DNA of 64,000 nt from Ulota crispa (GCA_963920765.1 OY987249.1:1738501-1802500); one strand, 5' to 3'; shown: positions 1-12,488, numbered from the stretch's first letter. The notes: generated by a model from the sequence alone, not told the origin. Translations and numbers: made by a program.

Positions 1-397
1 TTCAAATTTCATGATTTTATGGCATTGCAATATTTTACAGATTATGATTCATACATCCACTTTGTTTGGAAATTCTCTCACACTTACCTAACTTGGTCTT
101 CAACTTGGAAAAAATGAACCTCAACCTTGAGTAGAGCAATTTTTTTGATGTAGGAGCCGTCAAAGGCTTCTGGAATTTTTGGGCAACTAGGGAAAAAACA
201 TTTTTTCACTTCAGATGTCAATATCTCAATCCTCTACATCTAGAATGAGCTAGTTTTTTTTCCAACAGGTACCTCCTGCAATTTAGGGCAAGATCTTATG
301 GTTGGATTTCTAAAAAAAACTTTTTTTCCCACCTTTCTACTCATTCCTCCAAAAGTGGCAGTTTCAATATCTTTCACAAAAAAAATGGCTTGATCCT
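1..397. repeat. Left arm of a long inverted repeat, cut by the window edge
   Basis: This arm is the reverse complement of roughly 402-800, with scattered mismatches, so the two would fold into a hairpin of nearly 400 bp per arm centred near 400. A single-arm relative lies at 26180-26669. No coding potential is visible. It may be a second, inverted copy of the TTAA-flanked element that starts at 398, joined to it end to end. Confidence 0.75.
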
Positions 398-1322
398 TTA
401 ACCCCTAAAGGACCAAGCCCTTTTTTCAGTGAAAGTTATTGAAAACTGCCACTTTTGGGGGAATGAGTACAAAGATAGGAAAAACAATTATTTTTGGAAA
501 TCCAACCATAAGATGTTGCCCTAGACTATGGGAGGTAATTGTGGGAAAAAAATTAGCTCATTCTAGATATAGAGGAGTGAGATATTGACTTTTGAAGTGA
601 AAAAAAAAGTTTTTTTCTTTGCTGCCCAAAAATTTCAGAAGCCTTTGATTGCCTCTAAATAAAAAAAAATGCTCTACGCAAATGTGAGGTTTATTTTTCC
701 CATGTAGAAGACCAAGTTAGGTAAGTGTGGGAGAATTTTTAAATGAATTGGAGGTGTGAATCATATTTTGTAAAATCCTGCAATGCCATAAGGCCATCAA
801 ATTTGCATATATACTAGGCAAAATTGGAGGATTTATGTAAAATTGTGAAATGTGAATTGCTTTGATCCAAATGATGAAAACCAAGGAATCTTAGTCTACT
901 ACAGCAAGGAAAAAAAAAAGTCAAAAAACAAATTCACAAAGAGCACAAAAAGTATAGCACCAAAGGCAAAAGGAATGGAAGTATGGGAGTTCCGTACCTA
1001 CCCGCAAACTAAAACTTTTCAATCATAAGTTGGAATTGAATGATTCAAAGCTCCCCACATATGTATAAATCTAAAGAACCAATTTCAGATTTTTATTTTT
1101 AGAAAAGTTTTTAGCTGCCCAATCTCCACCTTTTTGCAGATTTTCATGCATAATTTCTTCAATAAATGTCATAATGAAGAAAAAATTAGATGCCCACGTA
1201 GGTTTTTGAATTCCTCATCTTCCATAAAAGTTTCAAAAAATCATGCAAAATAGTTTAGTTGTAAGTACATGCCCAAAATCCCAATTGTCCCCCGAGGGGA
1301 CAGTTGGTCCTTTAGGGGTTAA
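398..1322. mobile_element. TTAA-flanked MITE, family with CCCCTAAAGG ends, 925 bp
   Basis: The element starts TTAA-CCCCTAAAGGACCAA and ends in the exact reverse complement, TTGGTCCTTTAGGGG-TTAA, so TTAA sits at both borders. The interior is AT-rich and has no ORF of note. The same internal sequence is found in inverted order at 24709-26669, and its right-hand third recurs in both arms of 40249-40970. The TTAA target and CCC-type ends resemble piggyBac or Sola3 transposons. No transposase is present, so the superfamily is an inference. Confidence 0.7.
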
Positions 1323-1810
1323 GGATTAAATCTAAATCAGTCACATGTAGTTTATCTTTTGTGTCACAAAAGGTAAGCTATCTATGACTTACTTAGATTA
1401 AGTTGTAAAATGACCACCTTGTGTACATACAAACGCTATTTAGGTGAACTTGCCTTTCTTGATAAAAGAACCGATCAAAATTCTTAAATTTTGTATAGTG
1501 TGTTATGATATAAATATTGGAAATATATTGCGCATGCCTGTGATAAATCAATTAAAAATGGAAAATGACTAGTTTTAACTGGTGAAACTTTTGAATTCTC
1601 CCCAAATAGAATGTTCATATGTATTACTAGTGTACGGACACACACTTTGAGCAAATTGGAGATGTACTAGCAATGCAGCATTCAACTTTATAGAATATCA
1701 ATATCTCACAAATCAATTGGTCTAATATCTAATCTTGATGTACTTTACAAAAATTAGTATTTCACAACTAGTTTAGAATTTAAGTAATTTTGATGCATCA
1801 TTGTTAACTA

Positions 1811-2172
1811 CTCCCTCTATCCCAAAATGATCTTCGTATTGACCTTTATTTAGTGTCCCAAAATGATCTTCTTGTTGGAAGAGGAAGGGAGTTAGTGACA
1901 CTTGCACATAGTCCAAAAGCATGGGCATGCTAACCAATCCCATGCCATCAAGTGAGTGGCCACTAGTGCTCTTCAAAAATGCCTCAAAAATTCAATTTTC
2001 AAGCACTTTGACGCCACACTTTGAAAACTAATTTGAAACTCAAAATTTCAGAACAATAGGAGGACATCAAACTCTATTCATAGGTAAAAAAAAAATTGAA
2101 AAATGGTTCTTTTCAAGCGTAATCTATAACATTTTGTGTAACAAGAAGATCATTTTGGGTCTGAGGGAATGG
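1811..2172. mobile_element. Stowaway-like MITE (Tc1/mariner)
   Basis: The left end reads TA-CTCCCTCTATCCCAAAATG. The right end is an inverted, slightly degenerate version (CATTTTGGGTCTGAGGGAATGG-TA). CTCCCTC..CCCAAAATGAT with a TA target is the usual plant Stowaway terminus. The subterminal motif AAAATGATCTTC occurs at both ends and again just inside the left end. The interior does not code. Confidence 0.8.
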
Positions 2173-2179
2173 TAGTTAA

Positions 2180-2309
2180 TTGGTCCAAATCAAGCAATTC
2201 TAATCTACATAAACATGTCCTAATCAACACTACTATGTTCAAAATGCCCTAATCAAGAGGTCCAAATTAACACAATATTGTTGATTTGGGTCATGTTTTC
2301 TTGTAGTGA
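2180..2309. mobile_element. Degenerate CACTA-type mini-element
   Basis: The right end carries TTTTCTTGTAGTG, the standard reverse-orientation terminus of plant En/Spm (CACTA) elements. The left terminus is not intact, but AT-rich subterminal sequence is weakly inverted relative to the right end. It follows directly on the Stowaway element. Confidence 0.45.
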
Positions 2310-2385
2310 TAATTTGGTTCTTTTTTTAAACCAAAAATAGTAATTTTTTTTTCATCACAATTATACTCTTTAAATTTTTTGCTAG

Positions 2386-2660
2386 AGGGCGTTTGACATT
2401 TTGTTGGTTTTCTAGCATATGGTTAAAATGCTTTTGGTGTTTTATATTTGGGGCACTCTTTATAGTTTCAACTTCCACCAAAATCTTCTAGAAGATTTTG
2501 GAAAAGGACATAGTTGGAGGATGCTTGGTGTTCTATATTTAGGACATGCTCTATTGCTTTAATTTCCACTAAAAAGTTATAGAAGGTTCTAGAAAAGGGT
2601 GGAAAGTTGTAATCCTCCCACTTAGCATTATAAATTGTTTTTGGTATTTTAAAAATTGTA
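2386..2660 (-). mobile_element. Decayed relative of the Helitron at 24980-25265
   Basis: Read on the minus strand, this region matches the Helitron body (ACTAAGTGGGAGG..CTTTTCTAGAACCTTCTA..), including the paired CTAGAA motifs and the internal duplication. Neither a clean TC start nor a CTAG end was found, so the borders are approximate. Confidence 0.45.
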
Positions 2661-5423
2661 GCCATAATTTTTTTTTTCAAAAGGAGGAGTGTAGTTTTTT
2701 TATTTATTTTTTCTCTCTAAATTACATGTAACAAAAAATTCAAAATTTATTAGAGAAGCAAAGTTTTGGCATTGTGACATCAAAGTAAAATAACAAGATT
2801 GGCAATACATCACAAACTATTATGCCAATAAAAGGCAATACAAATCTTATAACAAAAGGAAAGTTCACGACATTCTAAACTTTGCACAAACTATTTGACA
2901 ATATAAAATCCAATACACCAGAGCAATTATTAGCCAATTCGTATACTAATACAAATTATCAAATAGCATAAATACATATTTTTTTGATTGAGCCAAAACT
3001 CTATGAAATCACAAATACCAAAGTGGCATAAGTCACCAATCACAAGGGTCTTGAATTTGTGCCCAATTGAACACAAAAATCACTAGAAAATAGTGGCTTA
3101 GTGACACTTTCTAAAGTTTCAAAATTGCTAAGTAAGCATGGCTTTTACTAAAAAGATCAATAAAAAAACAGTTCTACAACTTGAATTCAGAGAAAGTAAA
3201 CACAAACGTTTCCACAATGTTTTTTTGAATGTCAAGGAAGAAACGAGAAGTATTGAGACCCATTGCATTGTAATCAACCCATATTATGAACTAAACTATG
3301 TTTCATAAATGGGTCTTTGTGGACCATCAAAGGTACACAACACTTTCTCTTTGGGATACTCAATCTAAAGGGGAGTGCTAAATCATGAGTAGGGAGTCAT
3401 GAGCTAGGCCGTGAGCCATGAGCCTAGACTTTTTGTCAAAAATTAAACTTCACCCATAAATGGGTACTTAGGACCTTATAATTGTGCATTATAAACATTC
3501 ATCTCTTGAAAAATTTTATATTTTTAAAGTTTTTTCATTGATTTTAAGCTTAAATTGGTTCCCACTCACAAAATCTTACAAAATCTTGACCCACCACTCA
3601 TAAGCTCACCAACTTATGTTCACAAAATACAATAGCATTGTCCCTTCCATATACTTTGTTAAAATCTAAAACCTAATTAATATTACTTGAAAGCCAACTT
3701 GGCTACATAAGTGATTTTATCCAAAGTTATTTAGTTGTGAAATTGTTGGGTGTGATGATTAAATAAAAATAGAAGCAAAAGATGAGGCATGGCTTGGATG
3801 AAAGAAACTTTGGCCCAAAAGCATGGCAATTGTCTATATGGTGTTGTTATTGTCCTAATTATATTATGAAAAGAATAAAAGGACAATTCATTATCGACTA
3901 CAATCTTGAAATTTTGTGATCAAAATTTGGCTCTCTTGACTTCAAATGCATAATATTAGGCGGTTATAAATTCAGATAATTTTTGGAATTTTCATAAGTA
4001 TTAACGCTTTCCTAAAAATTTAATAAAAAGAGGTTTTTATTTGTCAATTTAGAAAATTCTCTTCATTGTTTATCATAGAATATGAAATTACCTGAGAGGA
4101 ACAATGGCAACCATACCCCTTTGCAAAAATTTCACTAATTACAATGTCTTTTTGTAAAATATAGTCATATAATAGCAAGATGACACACATTGTGGGCCTA
4201 AATTTCTTTCATTCAGTAGGGATGGTCTTCGTCCAAATGCATGATTATAATGAATCATTCATAGATGCCCAAATCAACAATCTGTCCACAACGTAACCCT
4301 CTTATTTATGTGTGAAAGGTTTTCACTAAAAAATTGTCATCACTTTTCTAGAAATCAAGTGCACATGAACTTTTACATAATGAAACTTGCCTTCACACGT
4401 GTCTACAATCTATTCACTGTAATTAACACAATGCTGTTTTGAAATTGTATGTTTATCATCTACATAGTGGATGTTGGCTAGCTTATGGGGCTTCACAGTG
4501 TATCCCATGTCCCACGTCCCATGTCCTGTTAAAATTTGAGAATCTAATTGGTGCAAAGTCAAAAATTGAGACTTGGTTCTTCACACTATGTTTCAAGTCT
4601 TAGGCTACATTTTGCTTTCATGGCAACATTTTTTGAAAATTTTGACACTAGAAAAGGTGGGGATTTTCTCAAAGTTTAGGTCAACTTTTTGCTCAAAGTT
4701 CCACTAATTTTTTGGCATTAAATATTGGTGACTTTCTAGAGTACTCATTTTTGTCCTTAACAACCCAATGATGTTGGGATCTTGCATTAAGGTGGGACTT
4801 GCATGGGTAAGATATGGGACCTAGTGTCATGCGCCCCTAAGGTATGTTCACCCTTGATGTTAAGAGTGATAATTGCAAAGAAAAATTACATACATTTGGA
4901 CACACTTTTAGATTGCATTCATATTGTTAATAACCCTCCTAACGCTGAGTTTGAACATACTTTGGAGATGAAGATAACACATAACACACAACTCACAAGA
5001 TCCCTCCCCTTCTTTTCTTTTTTTTCTTTTTTTTAGTATTTTTGTGTAATTTCTTATTGTCTGTTTCTTCATCGTTTTTCCTATAGTTTTTTTCTTGATG
5101 CTCTTCTGCATTTATTTTCCTATTCTAAAAAATTTCTTCCAATTGAAGTACGGTTTCAAGACATGACAACAATATTGCATTCAATATCCTCCATGCCCGG
5201 GTATTACGGAGGTCAAACCAGTGAGAGACACTGACAAGGAACATAACCAGAATAGAAGAGGTTTTAAAGTTCTGACTTCTGAGCAGTCAGACAAAAACCA
5301 GTATTGTCTAATGCGGCTAAATTTAGCAAAATTATATTTGAATTAATTTACTAGCTTAAAAAACGAGAATGTTCAGGTTTTATATTTGAATTTTCTGCTG
5401 CGGCAAAATTTGCCTAAATCTTA
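2661..5423. other. Non-coding AT-rich stretch with one MITE-like repeat
   Basis: No splice-compatible ORFs, RNA genes or recognisable protein fragments were seen. The only structured item is a repeat at about 3377-3635 of the family whose ends read GCTATTTTGTGAGC. Related copies lie at 12252-12488 and 60073-60308, with internal matches such as the GACCTTATAATTGTGCAT region. A pyrimidine run near 5005-5035 is simple sequence. Confidence 0.5.
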
Positions 5424-5454
5424 GGGTCGCTTTACATATGGGGGCAGGGTCTTA

Positions 5455-6632
5455 GGGTCGCTTTACATATGGGGGCAGGGTCAATTTACTCTGTCAGAGG
5501 TCAAGAATCCTCACTTGTGATTGGACAAAAGGTTGAAATCAGCCCCAGCCCCTTTACACTTAAAATAAAGGTCAATTTGGTGGAATGAATTTTTTATTTA
5601 ACAAAGACAAGATCTGACATGGTCCGAGCTCATTGAATTGGGTGCACCCAAAGTGGGAGGCCAATTCTTGGCCTTGGGGCCAATGTCAAGTTCCATTTTT
5701 TTAAAATCATAAAGTATTATTTTTTTCTCCAATAGAATCAAATATACCAAAAGCTAGGGGGCACGAGAGAAGCCAGGACATGGGGGGCATGGGGGCATGG
5801 GGGCACAGGGGGGCATGCGGGGCATGGGGGGCATAGGGGGCATAGGCTTGTATATTTTGTATCTATTTGCAAATCATTTTTTCCTTCTATGCTTCTCATC
5901 AAGTTTTTACATAAACCTTGCATATATTGATATATTGATTTTTTTTCTATCATCTTTTATGCAAGATACTCTTGATGATCTGTAACTCATAGTATTTAAT
6001 TTGCTAGATGCTATCCAATTAAAACTTGAATTTTGGAAGAACTAATTAGTAGGCACAAATAATATAATTGTTTTGTGGTTGATGTAAAGAAAATAAATGA
6101 AGGCAATTGGTATAATATACCTTGATAATGTAAACAAAAAACTTAAGAGTTTGTTTCAAACTTCATGTTTAGGGTTCATGCACATTTTGGCAACATCCCC
6201 CTCTGCCCAATTCTATTTTTTTGGTGTCTATCATCATGTCATTGTTTCAATTTAAAAAATATAAAGTAAAAAAAAAGTAAAAAGTAAAAAGTAAAAATAA
6301 AGAAACTAATTCATTTAAAAATATATTGTGGCCTATTCTCACTTTACATTGCAACAAGAAGTCACTATCTCCAAAGGCTAGCTTTTTGAAAACAAGCCAT
6401 GGCCCATAAGAGATTTTTGTCACAACTTCTCACCTCTAGTGTAAAGATGGCTTAACTTTATTGAATTGGCCCAATTCCTTGGCCTTAAGGCCTTTACATA
6501 TGAGACAACTGGCCCCCACAATAATCTTATTTTAATTAGTAGTGGAGGCCGGCCTTAAGCAAAATGTGGGTTGAAATTTGAGGCAATCGGCCCCAAGCCA
6601 AATTGGCCCGGCCTCCATATGTAAAGCGGCCC
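5455..6632. mobile_element. PIF/Harbinger-like element, 1.18 kb, TTA target duplication
   Basis: The left end is TTA-GGGTCGCTTTACATATG and the right end CATATGTAAAGCGGCCC-TTA, giving inverted termini and a 3-bp TTA duplication, as expected for PIF/Harbinger. The first 31 bp including TTA are duplicated in tandem (5421-5451 and 5452-5482), so the left border could also be 5424. A second copy lies at 41337-42507 in the opposite orientation with similar length and internal order. The element carries the G-rich minisatellite at 5757-5847. No transposase ORF was seen. Confidence 0.75.
5757..5847 (+). repeat. G-rich minisatellite (GGGGGCAT)n
   Basis: The block contains about nine runs of four or more G separated by CAT, CAC or CATGC units. 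It lies inside the Harbinger-like element; the equivalent place in the second copy (about 42155-42180) has only two or three units on the opposite strand. The short ORFs that cross it are low-complexity artefacts. Confidence 0.85.
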
Positions 6633-6639
6633 TTACTTC

Positions 6640-6870
6640 AAGTTGCCTTCAAGTTGTCACCAGCTATTGTAACAGTGAAAAATGTTGTGCAAGAATGAAT
6701 AAAATTGTCAAATCCCTCTCCAAACCAACACCAAATTCACCAGAGTTTGGATAAAATTTATTAATGTTAGTATGTTTTATAGATGAACATGCACATGTTG
6801 ACAATTCTATCTAGTTTTGTTCAATATTTCTTTACCTCCTTACATTCTTGGGTGCCGGCCGCTCTACCCG
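6640..6870. repeat. Dispersed repeat R1, copy 1
   Basis: A roughly 230-bp sequence is shared with 11540-11780 and 39545-39805 in the same orientation and with 25770-26010 reversed. Shared landmarks are AAATTGCCAAGTCCCTCTCC-type sequence, a block around ATGAACATGCACA, and in this copy and at 39780 a terminal GGGTGC(C/G)GG(C/T)CGCTCTACC. It does not code; the repeat class is unknown. Confidence 0.55.
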
Positions 6871-7354
6871 CATCAAATGAAAAAGAAAACTTTGGCATTT
6901 AGCAATGTTTTTAGCCACTTGAGCTAATTATGAAAACTACATTTAGATTCATTATTGGAGATGGCATGTTTAAGGTAGGAGGCTTGGAAATAAATTGGAC
7001 TCTAAAAGTGCTCATTAACGCCAATGTACATATTAGATTCAAAAATACATATGTGACTCTTCAACGAATGAAAAATAAACGTTTCAAGGTATAGTTGTTT
7101 TTTATAGCATTTATCATTTAAACTTTCGAAACCACTAACTAATTCCGCAAGAGTTCAAAGTATTTGAAACAACTTAGATTGGATGCTAATTCCATGTTTG
7201 TATAAATGGGAACTCATTGTGACATATTTTTTAGGAGAGTTTGGCTCCCTCAAAAGAGCAAATCAGGTTTGCAAGATCATGGGAAGCTTTTGCATTCACA
7301 GGCAAAAATCCAGCAATTTTCAATCTCAACTAGTTTTTTAAGTGCATGCACCAA

Positions 7355-7928
7355 AACTACACTACTAAGTGGGAGGCTTTCCCTCATTGCGCCCTTTTCA
7401 ACAACCTTTTAGAATTTTTTGTTGCAAGTTGAAGCAACAAAGGATGTCCAAGATAGAAAACATCATACGCCCTCCAATCATGTCCTTTTCAAAAAAAATA
7501 TATAACTTTTTGGAGGAAATTGAAAAAATAAAGAATGCCTCAAATATAAAACATCAAACACCCTCCAATCATGTGATAGAAAATCAACAAAATGTCAAGC
7601 GCCCCCTAACAAACTATTAAAGAGTAGCATTGTGATGAAGGCAATTGGGATTTTTGGTCTCAAAGAAGGACCAAATTTAGTTCAAGAAAATCATAGTTGA
7701 ATCTACAAAAAGTTGACAGAGATTGTGACCTAATCTATGGTATAATGTAGATTAGGTCACAATTTTTGTCAACTTTTTGTAAATTCAACCATGATTTTCT
7801 TGTAGTGAAAATGATGGTGCATCAAGGTTAGATTTTAGACCAATTGTGAGATATTGATTTTCTATAAAGTTGAATGTTGCATTACATGTACATGTCTAGC
7901 CTGCGCAAAGCGTGTGCATGTATACTAG
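7355..7928 (+). mobile_element. Helitron-like element with an inserted hairpin element
   Basis: Positions 7360-7620 are about 75-80% similar by eye to the Helitron at 24980-25265. The 3' end has the hairpin GCCTGCGCAAAGCGTGTGC followed by ACTAG and a T, which is the Helitron 3' signature (hairpin, then CTRR). The 5' end is degenerate (ACTACACTACTAAG against TCTATACTACTAAG). The extra middle section contains the CACTA-like hairpin at 7670-7808. Confidence 0.6.
7670..7808. mobile_element. CACTA-type hairpin mini-element
   Basis: About 55 bp on each side are nearly perfectly inverted around TGGTATAATG. The right terminus is TTTTCTTGTAGTG. The left terminus has decayed to GTTCAAGAAAAT, so only one CACTA end is intact. 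Confidence 0.65.
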
Positions 7929-7929
7929 T

Positions 7930-8353
7930 ATTGCTTATTTGTATACTAGTATATGAAAGAATGCCTTTTGTGAAGTAGCTCATTCTGATTGGTTGAGAGA
8001 GTGTGTTGTAGTGCAACTTCCACTGACATGTTTGTCCTTTTAGGGAGGACCAATGTGGGAGAGAGGGGTACATGCATAAAGTAGTTTACATTAAGGCTTT
8101 CCTTTGAATCAAGCTGGCATTTGTGGGTTAATCATCACTCATGAGTTAAATGTTTAAATTGGCAACATTTTGTGATAAAATTGCTACAACATATTTTACT
8201 TATATTGCATGAATATTCATGTTGCCTCTATTGATACAATTGGTGCCTACATATAATATGATTGGAATTTTTTTATTTTTAAACATAGCTAGTGGTAGAT
8301 TTCATTTTTAAGTAGTTTTGTTTTGCCGTTTCATTAGATCGATCAACTTCCTA
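7930..8353. other. Non-coding stretch, nothing recognised
   Basis: This is AT-rich sequence without an ORF over about 60 codons, RNA gene or inverted repeat that could be identified. A second TATACTAGT near 7940 may be a remnant of another Helitron end. Confidence 0.4.
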
Positions 8354-8673
8354 TTAAGGTATGGACACCCATAAGCGTCAAACTAAGGGTTTTGAACATG
8401 ATGAGTATCAAAAAACTGCTAGCAAACTATAAGATCCTATTAGGAACAGAAAAAAAATGATTTTGCACATTCAAATGTATTATTTGGATATTGTGAGAAT
8501 AAGTTGTGAATTTTTAAAAAGCAAACTGCCATTGCACCCATAACCAACACTAAGGTTTCATATTCACATGTCGTACATCCTTATAGTTACATCTATACAG
8601 TTCCACAAATTTTCCAAATTTTTAGAGGTGACGGTTATGGGGACAGTGGTGCTTATGAGTGTATATACCTTAT
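8354..8673 (-). mobile_element. MITE family with GGTAGGAACACCC ends, copy 1
   Basis: The copy is about 320 bp and inverted relative to those at 9710-10029 and 30224-30542. Its ends are TTAAGGTATGGACACCC and GAGTGTATATACCTTA, a degenerate version of the family terminus. The interior, including the ACATGTGAATATGAAACC region, matches the other copies throughout. There is no coding content. Confidence 0.75.
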
Positions 8674-9709
8674 TGTTTTTTGGATCCTGCCTCAGTTGAT
8701 CAACTGGCAAGGTGTCGGTTTTAGGACCTCCTACTTTGCGTGAAAATTTATTGCCTGCATATGCAATACAATCAGACTTTACGCACATGATGAGGTAATG
8801 AATATGCTCCCCTTCTCTCACCAACCATCTCCTTCCATGTTTTCTATCATTTTTCTCCTATTTTGAAAAACGTGGTAATTGTTTAGCATTTTTTTTATTA
8901 TAGTTTCTTTACTTGCTTTTTTTCCCTCCCTAAAGTATCAAGCGACATCACCTATGAACCAAAATAATTGCTCAAAAACGATTTAGAAGCTCATTTTGGC
9001 AATCAAAGTGTACAGTCTAATGCAATTTTATAGCAATCGAAATGGTCATGTATGATGTTTTATACTTGAACACAGGTGAAAAGAGGATAAAACTTTCAAA
9101 AACAATCTTTTGTATTTAAGTTTGTAATATGAATATGACCTATGTATGGTTGAAAAGAAAAATACCACAATGTAAAGAGTTTTTTCTTACATGAAAATGA
9201 TGGATCACAATGGCAGTAACAAGATTAGATTTAAAATAACCAAAATTGCCGGGGGTTTTTGTTTTTCCCAATGAACAACATTACGATAAGAACGTGCATA
9301 AACAGTTGGTTCATAACAATTACAAATGTCCACCATCTATTAAATGACTCAATTATAGTCATTGTGGATATTTATGGTTATTGTGGAATAATCATTTGGG
9401 ATATGTATTTCTTGTGGTGCAATTGTTTAAACAAATTAACAACAATACAAAGTTCACCTTGGCCAAGAGAAAAATTAGGAAATTATGTGATTATCAATGG
9501 ATGCACAACTGTGAAATGGATAAAAAATTTGGGTGCTAAAAAAAACTATGATTTAGATTTAGATTTGACACTTGAGTAGGTTTCGTTGCCACCTACTCCG
9601 TAAAACAAAGTATGTGCTTGTCATTTTATGTCATTTTGATGCAGGCAGCCCAATCGCTTTTATTTGTGGTTCTTTACTTCTTTCTTGCAATAAAGGAGAG
9701 TGCAAGATA
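8674..9709. other. Spacer between two inverted MITE copies
   Basis: About 1 kb is bracketed by inverted copies of the same 320-bp MITE. It contains a 106-codon open frame (9259-9579, plus strand), hydrophobic at the start and acidic at the end. I recognise no domain in it and the base composition does not differ from the surroundings, so I do not call a gene. Confidence 0.4.
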
Positions 9710-10029
9710 TTAAGGTAGGAACACCCTTAAGTGTTAGTGTCCCCATAACAATCACCTCTAAAATTTTGGAAAATTTGTGGAAGTAAATAGATGTAGTTAC
9801 AAGGATGTATAACATGTGAACATGAAATCTTAGTGTTGGTTATGGGTGCAATGGTAGTTTGCTCTTTAAAAGTTCACAACTTATTCTCACAATATCCAAA
9901 TAATACATTTGAAATTGCAAACTTATTATTTTTCTATTCCTAATAGAATCCTATAATTTGCTAGATGTTTATAAATAGTCATCATGTTCAAAACCCTTAT
10001 CTTGACGCTTATGGGTGCTCCTACCTTAA
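9710..10029 (+). mobile_element. MITE family with GGTAGGAACACCC ends, copy 2
   Basis: The ends are TTAAGGTAGGAACACCC and GGGTGCTCCTACCTTAA, with about 17-bp inverted termini and TTAA at both borders. The copy is 320 bp and matches 30224-30542 along its length. The target duplication could be TTAA, TAA or TA. Confidence 0.8.
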
Positions 10030-10174
10030 AGTGTGGCTTTGTTGTGATTGGTTACTAAGATGCCAAAAGGGAATGTTGATAACTAAATAGGTTTTAAAAT
10101 GGACTTACTTCCTTGGATTGCCTCTATCTACAAGCATTGCCTTAGCTGAACAATATGTTTGCCCGCAACAATAA

Positions 10175-10555
10175 GGTAGGTAGCTTGAATTGCATCCCCT
10201 TATGGATAATGCGTCCTATAGGTAGCCCAAGAATGGATATGAGGTAATTCTTGAATGGATCCTCCTTAGTTGTAAAAGAAAATATGTTTTTTATTGCAAG
10301 AGTCAATCACACTCTTTGATTTCATTTCATCTCTTTATAATTTACAGAGGGAAGGTTTATGGAAGACCTAGAACCACAAATAGGTGCCTATTACAAAAAA
10401 ACCAAAAATTTATCAACAATTCAATAATGCTTCAATAAAAAATAAAAAAATTGTGTTACATTTTGCATCCATTTCTCTTTGTCTAAAAACTAAACAAAAA
10501 ATCTTCATGTCTTGAAAAAGCCATGAAAAAGCAGATCAGCCCTTAAACTATCACT
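10175..10555 (+). repeat. Dispersed repeat R2, copy 1
   Basis: This approximately 380-bp sequence recurs in direct orientation at 25350-25710. Shared landmarks include GGTAGCCCAAGAATGGATATG, the TATTGCAAGAG block and a CATCCATTTCTCTTTGTCTAAAAA block. It has no ORF and no recognisable ends; it may be part of a larger decayed transposon. Confidence 0.6.
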
Positions 10556-12251
10556 TTCCAAACTACCTACCTTACACCAAAAGATAAGTGACAAAATTAC
10601 ACAACTCTTTTTTTTTTCAAAAACAAACTTTATCCTGAAAGGAAAAATGAAGGGTTTCAAAGAAAAATCATCCCAACATTTTGAAAAATATGAGTTGATG
10701 GTCTTGGATGTGGTGAAGCCACTATCTACATAAGGGCGTCCTCAGCCCTGCCGGGATGAAGGTACAATATTGGTATTAACCCTAAACGCCCAGCTAACCA
10801 TTTTCTGATTGCTGCCCTTTTTGCGGGCTCCCGGAGATGAAAACATATTTTTTTTGAAAAAATAAAATAAAATTTCATATAGGAAAACAAGTCCTCTTTC
10901 CAACTCAATTTGAATTATGTCAATTTAAGTTAAACTCCATTAAAGAGAAATTTCTAAAGACAAACATTTCAATATTTGCTAGTGTAATAAAATTTACTAT
11001 TTCGGAAACTAATGATGTCCTCTCCTTTAAAAATATTGCATTTTTGAGTTTAGAATAATTTTTTAATTTTTAACGAATCATACCAAATTTCAAATCATAT
11101 AAATACAATTTGTGATTTTGGCAAATATTAAATGGTAAATGTTTCTAAATTCATTAAATAAGAGTCCAATTTTTTTTTTTGAATGTTTGACTGCATGGAT
11201 AATTACTAAACATCATGATTTTGGTTTTCTCTTTTGAAGAAAACTTCATAAAAAGTTACAAAAGTATCATTTTATAATGCATCTCTATTTTGTCCTTATC
11301 CCCTTGGGCATTTAGGGGTTAAGGAGGTGGATTCAAGCATAATTTTAGAAGAGGAAACTTGCAAACTCCAAAGAGCTTGTAATTATCAATCTCAATGATA
11401 AGTACAACTTATTTTTTGACAAATCCTCCTCCAATTCTTCCGTCCCTCTCACAATCAGCCTCTCCAACCATGTGCTCCTAGGATCCTGGCTATACCAAAG
11501 CCAAATGCACATCTGGGCTGCAAACTCCTTTAAGCAATTTTTAAATTCCTAGCAAGTTTTTGCCTAGATTTTACTCCAATTTTGGACTAGTTACTATTAC
11601 ACTAAAAAAAACCATGTGAAAAATGGATGGAATTGCCAGGTCCCTCTCCAAGCAAACACAATGTCTACCAAATTTGGATGAAAGCTACTAAACTTAGTAT
11701 ATTTTATGAATGAACATGCACAAGTTGTTAATTCTATCCATTTCTATCCAAATTTTTTGTACTTGCTTGCATTGATGGATGCATGTAGTGTGACTAACAA
11801 AAAGACAAAATTTAAAAGCTGAAAGAGATCGCTACAAAAACTGCACCCCTCTTACTATTTCCAAGGCTCATACCTGTACCTCAACTGAAGACGCCCTAAG
11901 TTATCTTCCCACGAATTGTGCTGAAAACCCTGCAATAATCTCCTCCTGGGGGGCATGGCAATGTCTGACTATCTGCAAGGAATGGAGCTTGATGCCGGCA
12001 AGTTTGTTATGCCAGGGAAACCAGACTGCAGGATCATTGGATGACATGATGACTTATCAGATTTCTCACTTGATCCAGAATGAGACCGTGCTCCTCATAA
12101 TTCCCATTCTTGAGGGCTTGCTATGCTGCACATGCGGCTCAGTTTTACTGCACATAAGTTAAATGTTTGTGGGTGGGGCCAGGATGGAAAATATCTGATT
12201 TTTCATCCCAAAAAACGTAAGAGTTTAGAAATTTACCGAGTTACTGACTAC
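10556..12251. other. Non-coding stretch holding R1 copy 2 and one TTAA-element end
   Basis: R1 lies at 11540-11780. A lone right-hand terminus of the TTAA family (GCATTTAGGGG-TTAA) ends at 11322, without an identifiable left partner. A slightly GC-richer patch at 11870-12170 has no open frame or splice structure that could be trusted. Confidence 0.45.
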
Positions 12252-12488
12252 TCTATATGGTGAGAGTAAAATGGTGAGCCATGAGCAGAGATTCAAGAAT
12301 TTGTGAACTTGAATGGATTCTCAATTCAAATGCAATGAAACAATAAAAAAAATAACTAGTGTTTTAAGAGATGATAGTTTAAAATGCACAATTATAGGAC
12401 CTTACATACACGGTTATAGGTGGAATTTATTATTTTGACAAAAAAAATCTTGACCCACTGCTCACGGATCCATGCTCACAAAATAGCA
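12252..12488. mobile_element. MITE-like repeat, GCTATTTTGTGAGC family, copy 2
   Basis: The right end has GCTCACAAAATAGC and the left end is degenerate (ATGGTGAGCCATGAG). It shares the CACAATTATAGGACCTTACA region with the copy at 3377-3635 and the AAATCTTGACCCAC-type segment near the right end. Confidence 0.5.

Noticed and set aside
398-412. CCCCTAAAGG ends as interstitial telomere repeats
   Set aside because: Only one CCCTAAA-like word occurs per end, always as part of an inverted terminal repeat with TTAA; there is no (CCCTAAA)n array.
9259-9579. 106-codon ORF as a transposon or membrane protein gene
   Set aside because: No known motif, no splice structure and AT-driven hydrophobic composition; support is too weak.
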